Source: Photobacterium piscicola (lineage in GTDB: Bacteria > Pseudomonadota > Gammaproteobacteria > Enterobacterales > Vibrionaceae). Taken from it: DNA of 64,000 nucleotides. This document shows, one piece after another, positions 29,953-38,884 of this stretch. Below the pieces are notes generated by a model that was given only the letters and a program-made list of their open reading frames with translations, did not search any database and was not told where the DNA came from. The first letter of the stretch is position 1, and every line of letters begins with the position of its first letter. The DNA lies in assembly GCF_900166965.1 (NCBI RefSeq), contig NZ_FUZI01000004.1, positions 372,001 to 436,000 on the forward strand, written 5' to 3'. Made by a program: the position numbers and the translations under genes.

Positions 29953-30228
29953 ATGAATAAAGCCACCATCGATATTTATTATTGTCGTCAGTGTAATTGG
30001 ATGCTGCGAGCAACATGGATGACACAAGAATTACTGCATACCTTCAGTGAAGAAATCACCTCCATTAGCCTTCATCCTGATACCGGTGGACGTTTTGAAA
30101 TTTTTTGTAATAAACAGCTTATTTGGGAACGTAAAGTCGATGGCGGCTTTCCTGATGCAAAACAACTTAAACAACGGATTCGTGATGAGATAGATCCCGA
30201 ACGTGATTTAGGTCATATCGATAGATAA
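29953..30228 (+). CDS. SelT/SelW/SelH (Rdx) family protein
   Basis: The 91-residue thioredoxin-like protein has the N-terminal redox motif C11-RQ-C14 (IYYCRQCNWMLRA), followed by a helix, TGGRFEIFCN and the family end WERKVDGGFPDAKQLKQRIRD. It uses cysteine where vertebrate SelW has selenocysteine. Family members are thought to act as thiol redox proteins. It may be cotranscribed with the permease 30 bases upstream and ends at a strong hairpin. Confidence 0.88.
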   Translation: MNKATIDIYYCRQCNWMLRATWMTQELLHTFSEEITSISLHPDTGGRFEIFCNKQLIWERKVDGGFPDAKQLKQRIRDEIDPERDLGHIDR

Positions 30229-30242
30229 TCTTGCTTTCAACA

Positions 30243-30280
30243 AAAAAGCGCATGCTCGATAGCTCAAGCATGCGCTTTTT
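30243..30280. terminator. bidirectional terminator
   Basis: AAAAAGCGCATGCT / AGCATGCGCTTTTT with a 10-base loop lies between convergent genes. Confidence 0.92.
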
Positions 30281-30296
30281 ATTAATGGCTAAGATG

Positions 30297-30845
30297 CTAA
30301 TTAAGCACTGTTCGTGCCAACACCTCACCCTCAAAACTAATCACAGATAGCTGATTACCGTCTAATAAACCGTAGCTTGCAGGTAAACCGTTACGAGGAA
30401 TAGCAACGGAGCCAGGATTAAAGGCGTAGTAATCCGATTTTAATTCAGCAACAGGAATATGCGTGTGGCCAGATACAATCACATCACCATTCATCAACGG
30501 TGGATGCTTATCGGCATTATAAATATGACCATGAGTTAAAAATAACCGTCGACCATCAGCTAACATCACCAAGTTATAATCTGCCATCATTGGAAAATCT
30601 AACAGCATTTGATCAACGTCGCTGTCGCAATTACCTCTTACCGCGGTAATTCGATCTGCATACTGATTTAATAATTCAGCCACTTTGATCGGATCGTACC
30701 CTTCAGGTAACGCATTGCGAGGCCCATGATTAAGAATATCACCTAATAAAATAAGATACTTAGCCCCACTTTGTTCAAAAGCAGCAATGGCTTTTTGAGC
30801 AGCAACGAAACTACCGTGAATATCTGATGCAAAAAATAATTTCAT
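30297..30845 (-). CDS. yfcE: metallophosphodiesterase YfcE
   Basis: The 182-residue protein has the full calcineurin-like set: DIHGSF, GDILNHGPRNALPEGYDP, RGNCDSDVDQML, LTHGHIYN and GHTHIPVAE. E. coli YfcE is a manganese-dependent phosphodiesterase active on model substrates; its natural substrate is not clear. Length and the NHGPRNALPEGY signature identify the orthologue. It diverges from yfcH. Confidence 0.94.
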   Translation of the reverse strand: MKLFFASDIHGSFVAAQKAIAAFEQSGAKYLILLGDILNHGPRNALPEGYDPIKVAELLNQYADRITAVRGNCDSDVDQMLLDFPMMADYNLVMLADGRRLFLTHGHIYNADKHPPLMNGDVIVSGHTHIPVAELKSDYYAFNPGSVAIPRNGLPASYGLLDGNQLSVISFEGEVLARTVLN

Positions 30846-31058
30846 GATTAAGCTCGACCAAAAAATCGTAAATATATTGATTCAGTCTACGTGAGCCGCA
30901 ATAAAAATACTATTATCACAATCAAGCCATAATGTGATCAGCCAGTATCACTTATACTGTGAAAGTAATTGGCAATAATAATATTCATTGCAGCACAAAC
31001 TTGCTTACAGCATCAGTTAATTTAATATAGTACATCGATAACCGCGAGGAATAACACT

Positions 31059-31961
31059 ATGAAAATCTTAGTGACGGGCGCGACAGGGCTCATCGGTAAA
31101 GCACTGCTTCCCCATTTAAATCATGATGAAATTACGGTTATTAGCCGTGATCCCGCTCGCGCTTATCAACAATTAGGTCATCATATTAACGCGCTTGATT
31201 TACTTGAGTCATTACCTAGCCTTGATCAATTCGATGCTGTTATTAATCTTGCGGGTGAACCAATCATTGGCAAGCGTTGGAGTGCTCAACAAAAACATGT
31301 TATTGAAGACAGCCGCTGGAATATCACCCAACAACTGGTTGATAAAATAAAAGCCAGTGATAACCCTCCTCATACATTTATTAGTGGCTCGGCTGTTGGT
31401 ATCTACGGTAATCAACACGATCAAATCATTGATGAAACATTTAATATTACACCTAATAATACTGATTTTTCCCAGCAAGTTTGCTCTCAGTGGGAACAAA
31501 TAGCCCTTGAAGCACAATCTGATAAAACGCGTGTATGCTTATTAAGAACGGGGATCGTACTTGCTAAACAAGGCGGTGCATTGGCGAAAATGTTATTGCC
31601 TTATCAATTTGGCGTTGGTGGCCCTATTGGCAGTGGTCAGCAATATTTCCCATGGATCCAACTACAAGATATGGTGCGAGGAATTTTATTTTTACTTAAT
31701 AATAATGATGCTCAAGGTCCGTATAATATGACCGCCCCCAACCCGGTCACTAATCGTGTTTTCAGTGCCACTCTTGCCGCCACCTTACATCGTCCACATT
31801 TATTGTTTACCCCTGCTTGGGTACTAAAATGTGCCCTTGGAGAGTCTTCACAACTGCTATTAGACGGTCAACGCGCATTACCGAACAAATTACTGGCTGC
31901 AGGGTTTAACTTTACCTTCCCTGATATTGAGCAAGCGTTAAAGCAGACGTTGGGGGATTAA
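31059..31961 (+). CDS. yfcH: YfcH family NAD-dependent epimerase-like protein (SDR39U1)
   Basis: The 300-residue protein has the Rossmann motif GATGLIGKALLP and matches E. coli YfcH through INLAGEPIIGKRWS, SRWNITQQLVDKI, ISGSAVGIYG, LLRTGIVLAKQGGALAKMLLP and GPIGSGQQYFPWI, with the C-terminal DUF1731 region GQRALPNKLLAAGF. It is an atypical extended short-chain dehydrogenase; its substrate is unknown. The ribosome site GAGGAA precedes the ATG. Confidence 0.93.
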   Translation: MKILVTGATGLIGKALLPHLNHDEITVISRDPARAYQQLGHHINALDLLESLPSLDQFDAVINLAGEPIIGKRWSAQQKHVIEDSRWNITQQLVDKIKASDNPPHTFISGSAVGIYGNQHDQIIDETFNITPNNTDFSQQVCSQWEQIALEAQSDKTRVCLLRTGIVLAKQGGALAKMLLPYQFGVGGPIGSGQQYFPWIQLQDMVRGILFLLNNNDAQGPYNMTAPNPVTNRVFSATLAATLHRPHLLFTPAWVLKCALGESSQLLLDGQRALPNKLLAAGFNFTFPDIEQALKQTLGD

Positions 31962-32113
31962 TTAAGTGTATTTGCACAATAAAAGCAGACTAGAATAACA
32001 GCCCTGTAGAGTAATAACCCTGTAATAAATTCATCAGATATTAGGCCTAAAGATCTTGCTATAATTATCCCCACCCAATAACATGTATAATAAATACAAC
32101 ATTGGAGTTTGTT

Positions 32114-32266
32114 ATGTTAGATCTCACCAATCTTACTGTTATTAAATCTCTTATATTTTTAACTATTGAATCTATCGCTTTAATTTTAATGGTTTCACTA
32201 CCTATTTTATTAACATCAGCACTGATCATTAAAAATATTCGATCTTTTTTTAATCCAAACAAATAA
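32114..32266 (+). CDS. small hydrophobic protein, 50 residues (candidate)
   Basis: The frame begins MLDLTNLTVIKSLIF with GGAG 6 bases upstream and a TATAAT at 32086-32091 placed for a start site just before it. It encodes one long hydrophobic segment (about residues 12-40) and a basic tail IRSFFNPNK. It opposes the 3' end of ybbP. I recognise no family. The ribosome site and promoter-like box support it; a frame on the other strand here (32065-32262) has no such signals. Confidence 0.45.
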   Translation: MLDLTNLTVIKSLIFLTIESIALILMVSLPILLTSALIIKNIRSFFNPNK

Positions 32267-32306
32267 TGATCTGGCTATAGTTAAAATATAGATAACGTTG
32301 GCTTAA

Positions 32307-34814
32307 TCATCGTAACGGTAACAACAATTTATTAATCTGCGACCATGACACCAAATACACCAATGCTATCGCTAGCAGTGGCAACCCTAACCACATTAGC
32401 GGATGTAAACTAAACGGTAGTTCAAACCCTTTAACCACCAGCAAACCGACCACAAACTCTGCGCCTATCGCAGCAATCATACCGGCTAACACAGCAATAA
32501 TGCCGTACTCAAACCACAGAGTAGCGGCAATACGCTTTCGGCTGGCACCTAAAGTTCGGTATAACTGAATTTCGGTTTGGCGCTCTGAAATACTCAACCG
32601 CAACAACGTCATGATCAACAGTAAGCCGCTGACAACACCTAGCCCAGCTAACACAGTCAACGACCAACTCACTTGCGCCAACAAGCCTTGAATACGGGTT
32701 GCCATCATCCGTAAATCAAGCACACTCACAGTAGGATATTGACTAGCTAACGTATTTAATAATCCATTTTGTTGCTTACCAACCCGAAAACTGACTAATC
32801 CCGTTGCAGGAAATGACTGCAACACATCCGGCGTAAAAATAAAGTAAAAATTGGGCTTCATATTGCGCCATTCAACATGTCGAATGCTGTTAACGGTGGC
32901 GTTAAATTCCAACCCGCCAACGGTAAATACCAACTTATCACCTAAGCGAATATTCAATCGTTTGGCAATTCCAGATTCAACTGAAACACCGTCCGCTTTA
33001 CCCCATTGCCCTTTGGTAACCACATTATGGCTTGGTAGTGTTTTCGCCCACGTAAAATTAAGTTCACGCTTTAAAGCAGGATCAACACTTTCATCATCTG
33101 CCTTTCGATTTAGCTCATTACTTATCTCAGTATTATTTTCAGCTTGATCAGTCGCCGTTTCATTTGATGTAGCGTAAAAACGTTGATCATTAATTGCGAC
33201 TAACCGACCTCGCGTTACTGGATAGCCTTGCGAACGGGTTAGATTAGCTTTATCTAAATCGGCTAAATAGCTTTGCTGTTGCTCAGGGGCGATATTGAGT
33301 GCAAACACATTCGGCGCATTCGCAGGTAGGGTATTTTGCCAATCCGCGAGTAATTCATTACGTAATAATCCAATCACCGCCAATAACATTAATGAGCAAG
33401 TTAACGCCACCAGTTGAGTCGCAGTTTTGGTTTTACTGCGATTCACACGGCTTAACGCTAAACTATAAGTTGCACCTAATTTCACTCGTTGTAATAACGC
33501 GATAGCAGTCACACCAATACCCGCTAAAACCAACAACAACCCCACGATACCTAACAGGGTTAACCACACTAAAAAATTAGTGCCAATCCACACGATAGCC
33601 GCTAACACAGGAGGCAATAACAGTAACCATGCCAAACGACTAGAAGTGGGGGCTATTGTCGATACTTGTACTGAATTGATCGCGGAGGTTTGAACTAACC
33701 GTGACAGCGGGATCCCTAACGCAGGTAGTGCAATTAACAATGCCAACAATAAACTGATCGCAAAAGGCGCAATTCCCATCGCAGGTAGCTGATCGGGTAA
33801 TAAGTTTTGCAGGGGATAACGCAGCAACCACTCAAGTCCTAATCCGAGCATTAAACCAACAATGATCGCAACCACAAACACGAGGCCGATCTGAGTTAAT
33901 AGCCAGCGCCATAAAAAACCTTGGGTCGCACCAAGACTTTTCATCATCGCCACCGCCGTCTTACGCGTTGCCGCATAGTGTTGGCAAGTTAGCACTAATG
34001 TGGCAGCAGCCATTAATACCACCAGCACCAATGTGAGCGATAAATATTGCCGCGCACGTTCAATAAAATCACCACTGCGTCCAGCATCATTTTCAGTTAG
34101 CCACCGTTGGCTTGGAGTTAAGATTAATAGCTGACGAATATCATCTAATACTTGATTGGAACCAGAGAAATAATAACGATAGCTGATGCGACTGCCGGGC
34201 TGCACACCACCGACAGCTTCAATATCTTGTTGATGAATAAACACCGTCGGCATTTGGCTAAACGGATTAAACGATAATTCAGGATCTTGGGTAATACGGC
34301 CACTAACGGTTAACTCAGCATCACCCAGCATGAGTACATCACCAATTTTCACGTTTAACAGCGAGAATAAACGCTCAGTTAGCCATAATTGCTGCGGTTT
34401 TACATGGTGTTCTAATAACGCGGTATCTGCACTTTGTAAGTTAAGTTCACCCCGTAATGGAAAGCCTGAGTCGACAGCTTTAACACTCACCAACTGCATG
34501 CCGTTATCACTAAATGCCATAGTACCAAAACGGATTTGCTGAGCGACTTTTACCGCATCGGTTGATAATGCTTTAAGCTGCGAAAGATCAATCGGCTGTG
34601 AAGAAACAAGCACACTATCAGCCGTTAATGCAGATCGTCCTTGATCAACAATGATCGCTTCTACTCGGCTCACTAATGCTGATAACGCAAACACACACGC
34701 GATAATTAAACTCAACGCTAAAGTGACTAACCATAATTGACCTTGGCGAATTTCACGCCATGCCCAACGCACAATAAATGTTCGATTATTAGCAGCAACA
34801 GCAGTATTAAACAT
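32307..34814 (-). CDS. ybbP: ABC transporter permease YbbP (FtsX/MacB type)
   Basis: The 835-residue inner-membrane protein of the FtsX fold matches E. coli YbbP: IVRWAWREIRQGQLWLVTLALS near the start, PGSRISYRYYFSG, MMKSLGATQGFLWR and ELNFTWAKTLPSHN. It also has SVESGIAKRLNIRLGDKLVF, MKPNFYFIFTPDVL and YRTLGASRKRI before the last helices. There are about ten membrane helices in three groups with two extracytoplasmic domains. Together with YbbA it forms a MacB-like transporter, probably for lipid-type or hydrophobic cargo. It overlaps the ybbA stop by 8 bases. Confidence 0.93.
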   Translation of the reverse strand: MFNTAVAANNRTFIVRWAWREIRQGQLWLVTLALSLIIACVFALSALVSRVEAIIVDQGRSALTADSVLVSSQPIDLSQLKALSTDAVKVAQQIRFGTMAFSDNGMQLVSVKAVDSGFPLRGELNLQSADTALLEHHVKPQQLWLTERLFSLLNVKIGDVLMLGDAELTVSGRITQDPELSFNPFSQMPTVFIHQQDIEAVGGVQPGSRISYRYYFSGSNQVLDDIRQLLILTPSQRWLTENDAGRSGDFIERARQYLSLTLVLVVLMAAATLVLTCQHYAATRKTAVAMMKSLGATQGFLWRWLLTQIGLVFVVAIIVGLMLGLGLEWLLRYPLQNLLPDQLPAMGIAPFAISLLLALLIALPALGIPLSRLVQTSAINSVQVSTIAPTSSRLAWLLLLPPVLAAIVWIGTNFLVWLTLLGIVGLLLVLAGIGVTAIALLQRVKLGATYSLALSRVNRSKTKTATQLVALTCSLMLLAVIGLLRNELLADWQNTLPANAPNVFALNIAPEQQQSYLADLDKANLTRSQGYPVTRGRLVAINDQRFYATSNETATDQAENNTEISNELNRKADDESVDPALKRELNFTWAKTLPSHNVVTKGQWGKADGVSVESGIAKRLNIRLGDKLVFTVGGLEFNATVNSIRHVEWRNMKPNFYFIFTPDVLQSFPATGLVSFRVGKQQNGLLNTLASQYPTVSVLDLRMMATRIQGLLAQVSWSLTVLAGLGVVSGLLLIMTLLRLSISERQTEIQLYRTLGASRKRIAATLWFEYGIIAVLAGMIAAIGAEFVVGLLVVKGFELPFSLHPLMWLGLPLLAIALVYLVSWSQINKLLLPLR

Positions 34815-35529
34815 CGCGATCGTCCTTATTTAATGGCTCATTATCAGTCCTTTTTTGCACTTGATTTAATATGCCATTATCTAATCGCAGTACTCGATCG
34901 CACCGTGCGGCTAAGGCATCATCATGAGTCACTAATATCAGGGTAGTACCGTTGTCTCGATTAAGCTCAAACAATAACTCAATCACCATTGCAGCCGTTT
35001 GTTGATCTAAATTTCCTGTTGGCTCATCGGCAAACAAAATTTTAGGGTTGATCATAAACGCGCGTGCTAATGCTACCCGTTGTTGCTCGCCACCTGATAA
35101 TTGGCTCGGTATATGAGTCTCTCGTCCTTGTAAACCAACAACAGCTAATAGTTGTTTAGCACGTTCAATATCGATCGCTTTATTTTGAATCAAACATGGC
35201 AGAGTAACGTTTTCTAACGCATTTAAGGTCGGCAATAATAAGAAGTTTTGAAACACAAACCCAATCGATTCACTGCGCAACTGTGCCCGTTGTTCATCAT
35301 CTAAGCGCGTTAGATTATGACCTAATAGTTCAATCTCACCGGCAGTTGGCACATCTAACCCTGCCAGCAACGTCATTAGGGTCGATTTTCCTGCGCCTGA
35401 TACACCCACTAACGCAATTGACTCACCTTGCTCGACCTCAAGCGAAACATCCTGCAAAATGGTCATTGGCGACAAGGCTGTCGTAACCTGTTTAGAAACA
35501 GCGTGTGCTTTTATTACGGAGATTGACAT
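34807..35529 (-). CDS. ybbA: ABC transporter ATP-binding protein YbbA
   Basis: The 240-residue ATPase of the LolD/MacB group has Walker A GVSGAGKST, the Q-loop in FVFQNFLLLPTLNALENV, the signature LSGGEQQRVALARA, Walker B ILFADEPTGNLD and the His switch LVTHDD. It pairs with YbbP, whose gene it overlaps. AAGGA lies 7 bases before its ATG, inside the tesA coding region. Its start codon shares two bases with that of the divergent tesA. Confidence 0.95.
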   Translation of the reverse strand: MSISVIKAHAVSKQVTTALSPMTILQDVSLEVEQGESIALVGVSGAGKSTLMTLLAGLDVPTAGEIELLGHNLTRLDDEQRAQLRSESIGFVFQNFLLLPTLNALENVTLPCLIQNKAIDIERAKQLLAVVGLQGRETHIPSQLSGGEQQRVALARAFMINPKILFADEPTGNLDQQTAAMVIELLFELNRDNGTTLILVTHDDALAARCDRVLRLDNGILNQVQKRTDNEPLNKDDRDV

Positions 35530-36142
35530 GATACGAATCCTTTCATTATTAATGCTGTTATTTTCATCGACAGCATTTAGTCAAACGCTATTAGTCTTGG
35601 GTGATAGCTTAAGTGCGGGTTATCAAATGCCTACCAATAAAAGCTGGCCTGTACTACTACCTGAAATATTAGCCCAACAATCCCAACCAACGACAATTAT
35701 CAATGCCAGTATCTCAGGCGATACCAGTGGTAATGGGTTAGCACGACTGCCGCAACTGCTTAAGCAATACCAACCTGACATAGTATTAATCGAATTAGGT
35801 GCAAACGATGGTTTACGCGGTTTTGCTCCTAAAATACTACGCAATAATCTCAATCAGATGATCACTTTAATTAAAGAAATGGGATCACAGCCGTTATTAA
35901 TGCAAATCGAAATTCCACCTAATTATGGTAAGCGTTATAACATGTTGTTTCGTAATACTTACCCAGAGTTAAGCCAATCATTGAACGTACCACTGTTGCC
36001 TTTTTTCCTTATTGATATCATTGTTAAACCTCAACTGATGATGAAAGATGGTCTTCATCCAACAGCGGAAGCACAACCGCTTATCGCCCAATTTATGGCA
36101 AAGCAACTTCAACCGTATCTCAATCAGGAAAGTTCACAATGA
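35528..36142 (+). CDS. tesA: multifunctional acyl-CoA thioesterase I / protease I / lysophospholipase L1
   Basis: TesA is a periplasmic GDSL esterase. The 204-residue protein has a signal peptide (MIRILSLLMLLFSSTAFSQ), block I LVLGDSLSAGYQMP with the nucleophile Ser, block II IINASISGDTSGNGLARLP, block III ELGANDGLRG and block V DGLHPTAEAQ with the catalytic Asp and His. The start at 35528 gives the signal peptide and has ACGGAG before it. The longer frame from 35459 lies inside ybbA. It overlaps ybbO by 4 bases. Confidence 0.95.
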   Translation: MIRILSLLMLLFSSTAFSQTLLVLGDSLSAGYQMPTNKSWPVLLPEILAQQSQPTTIINASISGDTSGNGLARLPQLLKQYQPDIVLIELGANDGLRGFAPKILRNNLNQMITLIKEMGSQPLLMQIEIPPNYGKRYNMLFRNTYPELSQSLNVPLLPFFLIDIIVKPQLMMKDGLHPTAEAQPLIAQFMAKQLQPYLNQESSQ

Positions 36143-36966
36143 CGACTTCTATCTTAATTACTGGCTGTAGTTCTGGTATTGGCTACTACTGCGCCGCCGA
36201 GCTCAATAAATTAGGCTATAACGTCATCGCCAGTTGTCGCCAACAACGCGATGTAGAACGATTAAATAGCCAAGGTATTCCTTGTATTCAACTGGATCTT
36301 CGTTGTTCTGAATCGATTGATCGCGGATTAAAACAAGCATTAGTTTTAGCAAATGGTCAACTAGATGTGTTATTTAACAATGCGGCTTATGGCCAACCAG
36401 GAGCATTAGAAGATTTATCTACAGAGGCATTGCGCGCTCAGTTTGAAACTAACTTCTTTGGCTGGCATCAACTAACTCGTGCAGTAATCCCGTTGATGCT
36501 ACAACAAGGCCACGGCAAAATTATTCAAAACAGTTCAGTATTAGGTTTAGTTGCGATGAAATACCGCGGCGCCTATAACGCCAGTAAATTTGCCATTGAA
36601 GGTTATACTGATACGCTTCGATTAGAATTAGCGAACACCCCCATAAAAATTGCCTTAATAGAACCGGGACCTATTGAAAGTCATTTTCGTCAAAATGCTA
36701 AATCTCAATTTGAACAACACATTGATATTAATCATTCTCGTCATCATGATGCTTATCAACAAACATTACATAGATTAGGCACGACAACCCCAAATAATAA
36801 GTTCACTTTAAGCCCCGATGCCGTCTTTAAGCAAGTGTTGGCTATAATTAACAGTAAGCGCCCAAAAGCACGTTACTATGTTACTCAACCAACATATATT
36901 TTTGGCTTTCTTCGTCGTATATTACCGACAAAATGGTTAGATAAACTGCTAATAAAGAGTAATTAA
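36139..36966 (+). CDS. ybbO: SDR family oxidoreductase YbbO
   Basis: The 275-residue short-chain dehydrogenase has the NADP-binding TGCSSGIGYYCA, NNAAYGQPG, the catalytic Ser in QNSSVLG and the YNASK motif (Y-x3-K) at AYNASKFAIEGYTD, then IEPGPIES. E. coli YbbO reduces aldehydes and retinal-like substrates in vitro. It is translationally coupled to tesA through an ATGA overlap, the same ybbO-tesA-ybbA-ybbP neighbourhood as in E. coli. Confidence 0.9.
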   Translation: MTTSILITGCSSGIGYYCAAELNKLGYNVIASCRQQRDVERLNSQGIPCIQLDLRCSESIDRGLKQALVLANGQLDVLFNNAAYGQPGALEDLSTEALRAQFETNFFGWHQLTRAVIPLMLQQGHGKIIQNSSVLGLVAMKYRGAYNASKFAIEGYTDTLRLELANTPIKIALIEPGPIESHFRQNAKSQFEQHIDINHSRHHDAYQQTLHRLGTTTPNNKFTLSPDAVFKQVLAIINSKRPKARYYVTQPTYIFGFLRRILPTKWLDKLLIKSN

Positions 36967-37240
36967 TTAAATATAAGCCATAATAACAAGGTTTATTATG
37001 GCTGATTTTAATTTATTGAATTCAGATAAAATGGTGACAAAAACAACAATCAAAAAATAAACAAAGAAAAATACATCACATTTCCGTGCTTAAAGTTAAA
37101 CAAATAACCTTTATACCAACATTCTTCTCTATCAATGACAAAATCTATAATAACGTCATATTAGTGTCACAATAAAACGCTACAGTAAGCACAAGTCAAA
37201 AAACTTATGTCATTAAAAATTATCTTATCTGAGGTGTAGT

Positions 37241-37312
37241 ATGTCGTTGCGCCAAATTAATCTTATCTGTCTCTGTATCACACTCGCGGTTATGCTTACC
37301 TTTAATAATTAA
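37241..37312 (+). CDS. possible 23-residue hydrophobic peptide
   Basis: A good GAGGTG ribosome site lies 5 bases before an ATG that opens a frame reading MSLRQINLICLCITLAVM and ending LTFNN. It looks like a short membrane peptide or a leader for cnoX, 87 bases downstream. The remainder of the 433-base gap 36967-37399 shows nothing else I can name. Confidence 0.35.
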   Translation: MSLRQINLICLCITLAVMLTFNN

Positions 37313-37399
37313 TGTCATTTAATGCTCTTTTCTTGATTCGTCTCGATTCATCCCCATATATTTGATATAGCCTTTCAAATAGCCAACGGATATCAGCAC

Positions 37400-38254
37400 A
37401 TGTATCAAAATGTCGCTCTTGAATTAAACGAACAGAATCTTCAGCAAATCATCGATCAATCAATACAAACACCGGTGGTGATCAGTTTTTGGGCGCCTTC
37501 AATGCCAGAAACGCTAGAAGTAAATGCAATCCTTGAAAAAATTGCCCGTGAATACCAAGGACAATTTACGCTAGCAACGGTGAACTGTGAGACTCAACAG
37601 ATGGTTGCTTCTCAATTTGGTGTACGTGGATTACCTACTGTCGCCCTATTTAAAGGGGGCCAACCTACTGATGGCTCAGCGGGTCCACAAACAGAACAAA
37701 GTTTACGTGAAATGCTAACCCGTCATTTACCAACCCCCGAAGAATTACAACTACAACACGCATTAGCGTTAGTAAAAAGTGAAGATTACAATCAAGCACT
37801 CGCATTACTACGTCAGTTAGCACAAAAATTTCCTAAAAATAGTGTGATTGAGCTGGCGATTGCTGAATGCTTAGTGGCTGCGGGATTATTTGATGAAGCA
37901 GAGTTAATTCTTGAAACCATTCCGATGCAAGATCAAGATGCACAATATAAAGGACTACTTGCCAAGCTTGAATTACATAAACAAGCGGGTAACTCGCCTG
38001 AAATACAATTATTAGAAGAAAAATTAGCGGCAAACCCAAGTGATGCCAATATTGCTTTTGAGCTTGCGGTTCAATACAGCCAAGTAAACCGTAATGAAGA
38101 AGCATTAGCACTCTTATTAAATATTCTTCGTAGCGATCTTAATTTTGCTGACGGTAATGCTAAAAAGACCATGATGGATATTTTAGCGGCACTCGGACAA
38201 GGCAACCCGATTGCAGGAACTTATCGTCGTCAACTGTATTCTTTACTATATTAA
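37400..38254 (+). CDS. cnoX: chaperedoxin CnoX (YbbN), thioredoxin-TPR protein
   Basis: The 284-residue protein has a thioredoxin fold (1-110) followed by TPR-like helices. The active-site position reads WAPSMPE (residues 31-37), so both redox cysteines are missing; E. coli CnoX has SQHC there. The cis-Pro loop RGLPTVALF is kept. CnoX is a holdase that hands substrates to GroEL and DnaK and binds GroEL through its C-terminus. Loss of both cysteines suggests chaperone rather than redox work. It is followed by a strong terminator. Confidence 0.92.
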   Translation: MYQNVALELNEQNLQQIIDQSIQTPVVISFWAPSMPETLEVNAILEKIAREYQGQFTLATVNCETQQMVASQFGVRGLPTVALFKGGQPTDGSAGPQTEQSLREMLTRHLPTPEELQLQHALALVKSEDYNQALALLRQLAQKFPKNSVIELAIAECLVAAGLFDEAELILETIPMQDQDAQYKGLLAKLELHKQAGNSPEIQLLEEKLAANPSDANIAFELAVQYSQVNRNEEALALLLNILRSDLNFADGNAKKTMMDILAALGQGNPIAGTYRRQLYSLLY

Positions 38255-38267
38255 GTGATAGACCAAT

Positions 38268-38304
38268 AAAAAGGCCCGTCAGCGTCATGCTTACGGGCCT
38301 TTTT
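38268..38304. terminator. bidirectional terminator after cnoX
   Basis: AAAAAGGCCCGT / ACGGGCCTTTTT with a 13-base loop lies between convergent genes. Confidence 0.9.
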
Positions 38305-38328
38305 TATTCAGCAAATTAAACCTAACTG

Positions 38329-38742
38329 CTAACGTGCATTCGTTTTTTCAAACACTAAAAATTTATTGCCTGAGTCAACAACCAAAGTATTATTAATAAC
38401 TTCAATACTGGTCGCACTACGTAATACATTCAACATATTTTCTTCCTGAGTAACAAGTTCAGGTAAGCAAATTCTACGGGTGACACTAGGTAAAGTAAAA
38501 CTACCATCAGCCGCAATTAGGCGTCCTTTAAATTGATTACAACCTGTAAAACCAGACACTTTCATATCAGCATTAATATCTAATTTAGGTTTATGCTTTG
38601 TTACACCAGGGATACATACGCCCCCCTTTAGTGTCCATTCCCCTACAAGTTGAGTTGATTTATTCAGTTGTTGATTAGAAAAACAACCTGTCAATGAAAT
38701 GGCTAATAGTATTAATAAACAAAATTTACTTTTTTTCATCAT
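38329..38742 (-). CDS. META-domain (HslJ-like) lipoprotein
   Basis: The 137-residue protein has a lipoprotein signal with lipobox LTGC (ISLTGCFSN), so it is membrane-anchored. The body fits the META/HslJ domain: LVGEWTLKGG, INADMKVSGFTGCNQFKGRL (the family's G-C-N signature) and a C-terminal LVFEK. HslJ in E. coli is linked to novobiocin resistance and heat shock; the role here is not known. Two adjacent ATG codons follow GAGCG; either can start translation. Confidence 0.8.
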   Translation of the reverse strand: MMKKSKFCLLILLAISLTGCFSNQQLNKSTQLVGEWTLKGGVCIPGVTKHKPKLDINADMKVSGFTGCNQFKGRLIAADGSFTLPSVTRRICLPELVTQEENMLNVLRSATSIEVINNTLVVDSGNKFLVFEKTNAR

Positions 38743-38822
38743 CGCTCTATAACTCAATCTTAATCTCAATAGACTGCTTTTTCATTTAGAAACAAGCTAT
38801 TGAGATAACAATCGCATAAAAC

Positions 38823-38848
38823 AATGCCGATGATCTCTCATCGGCATT
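38823..38848 (-). terminator. terminator of the OmpA-like gene
   Basis: AATGCCGATGA-TCTC-TCATCGGCATT, read on the minus strand, is followed by GTTTTAT. Confidence 0.8.
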
Positions 38849-38884
38849 AATATTCAAACTATACAGTCTGTACTATCGTCTTAA

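Noticed and set aside
32065..32262. 65-codon minus-strand frame
   Set aside because: It is antisense to the better supported 50-residue plus-strand frame and has no ribosome site.
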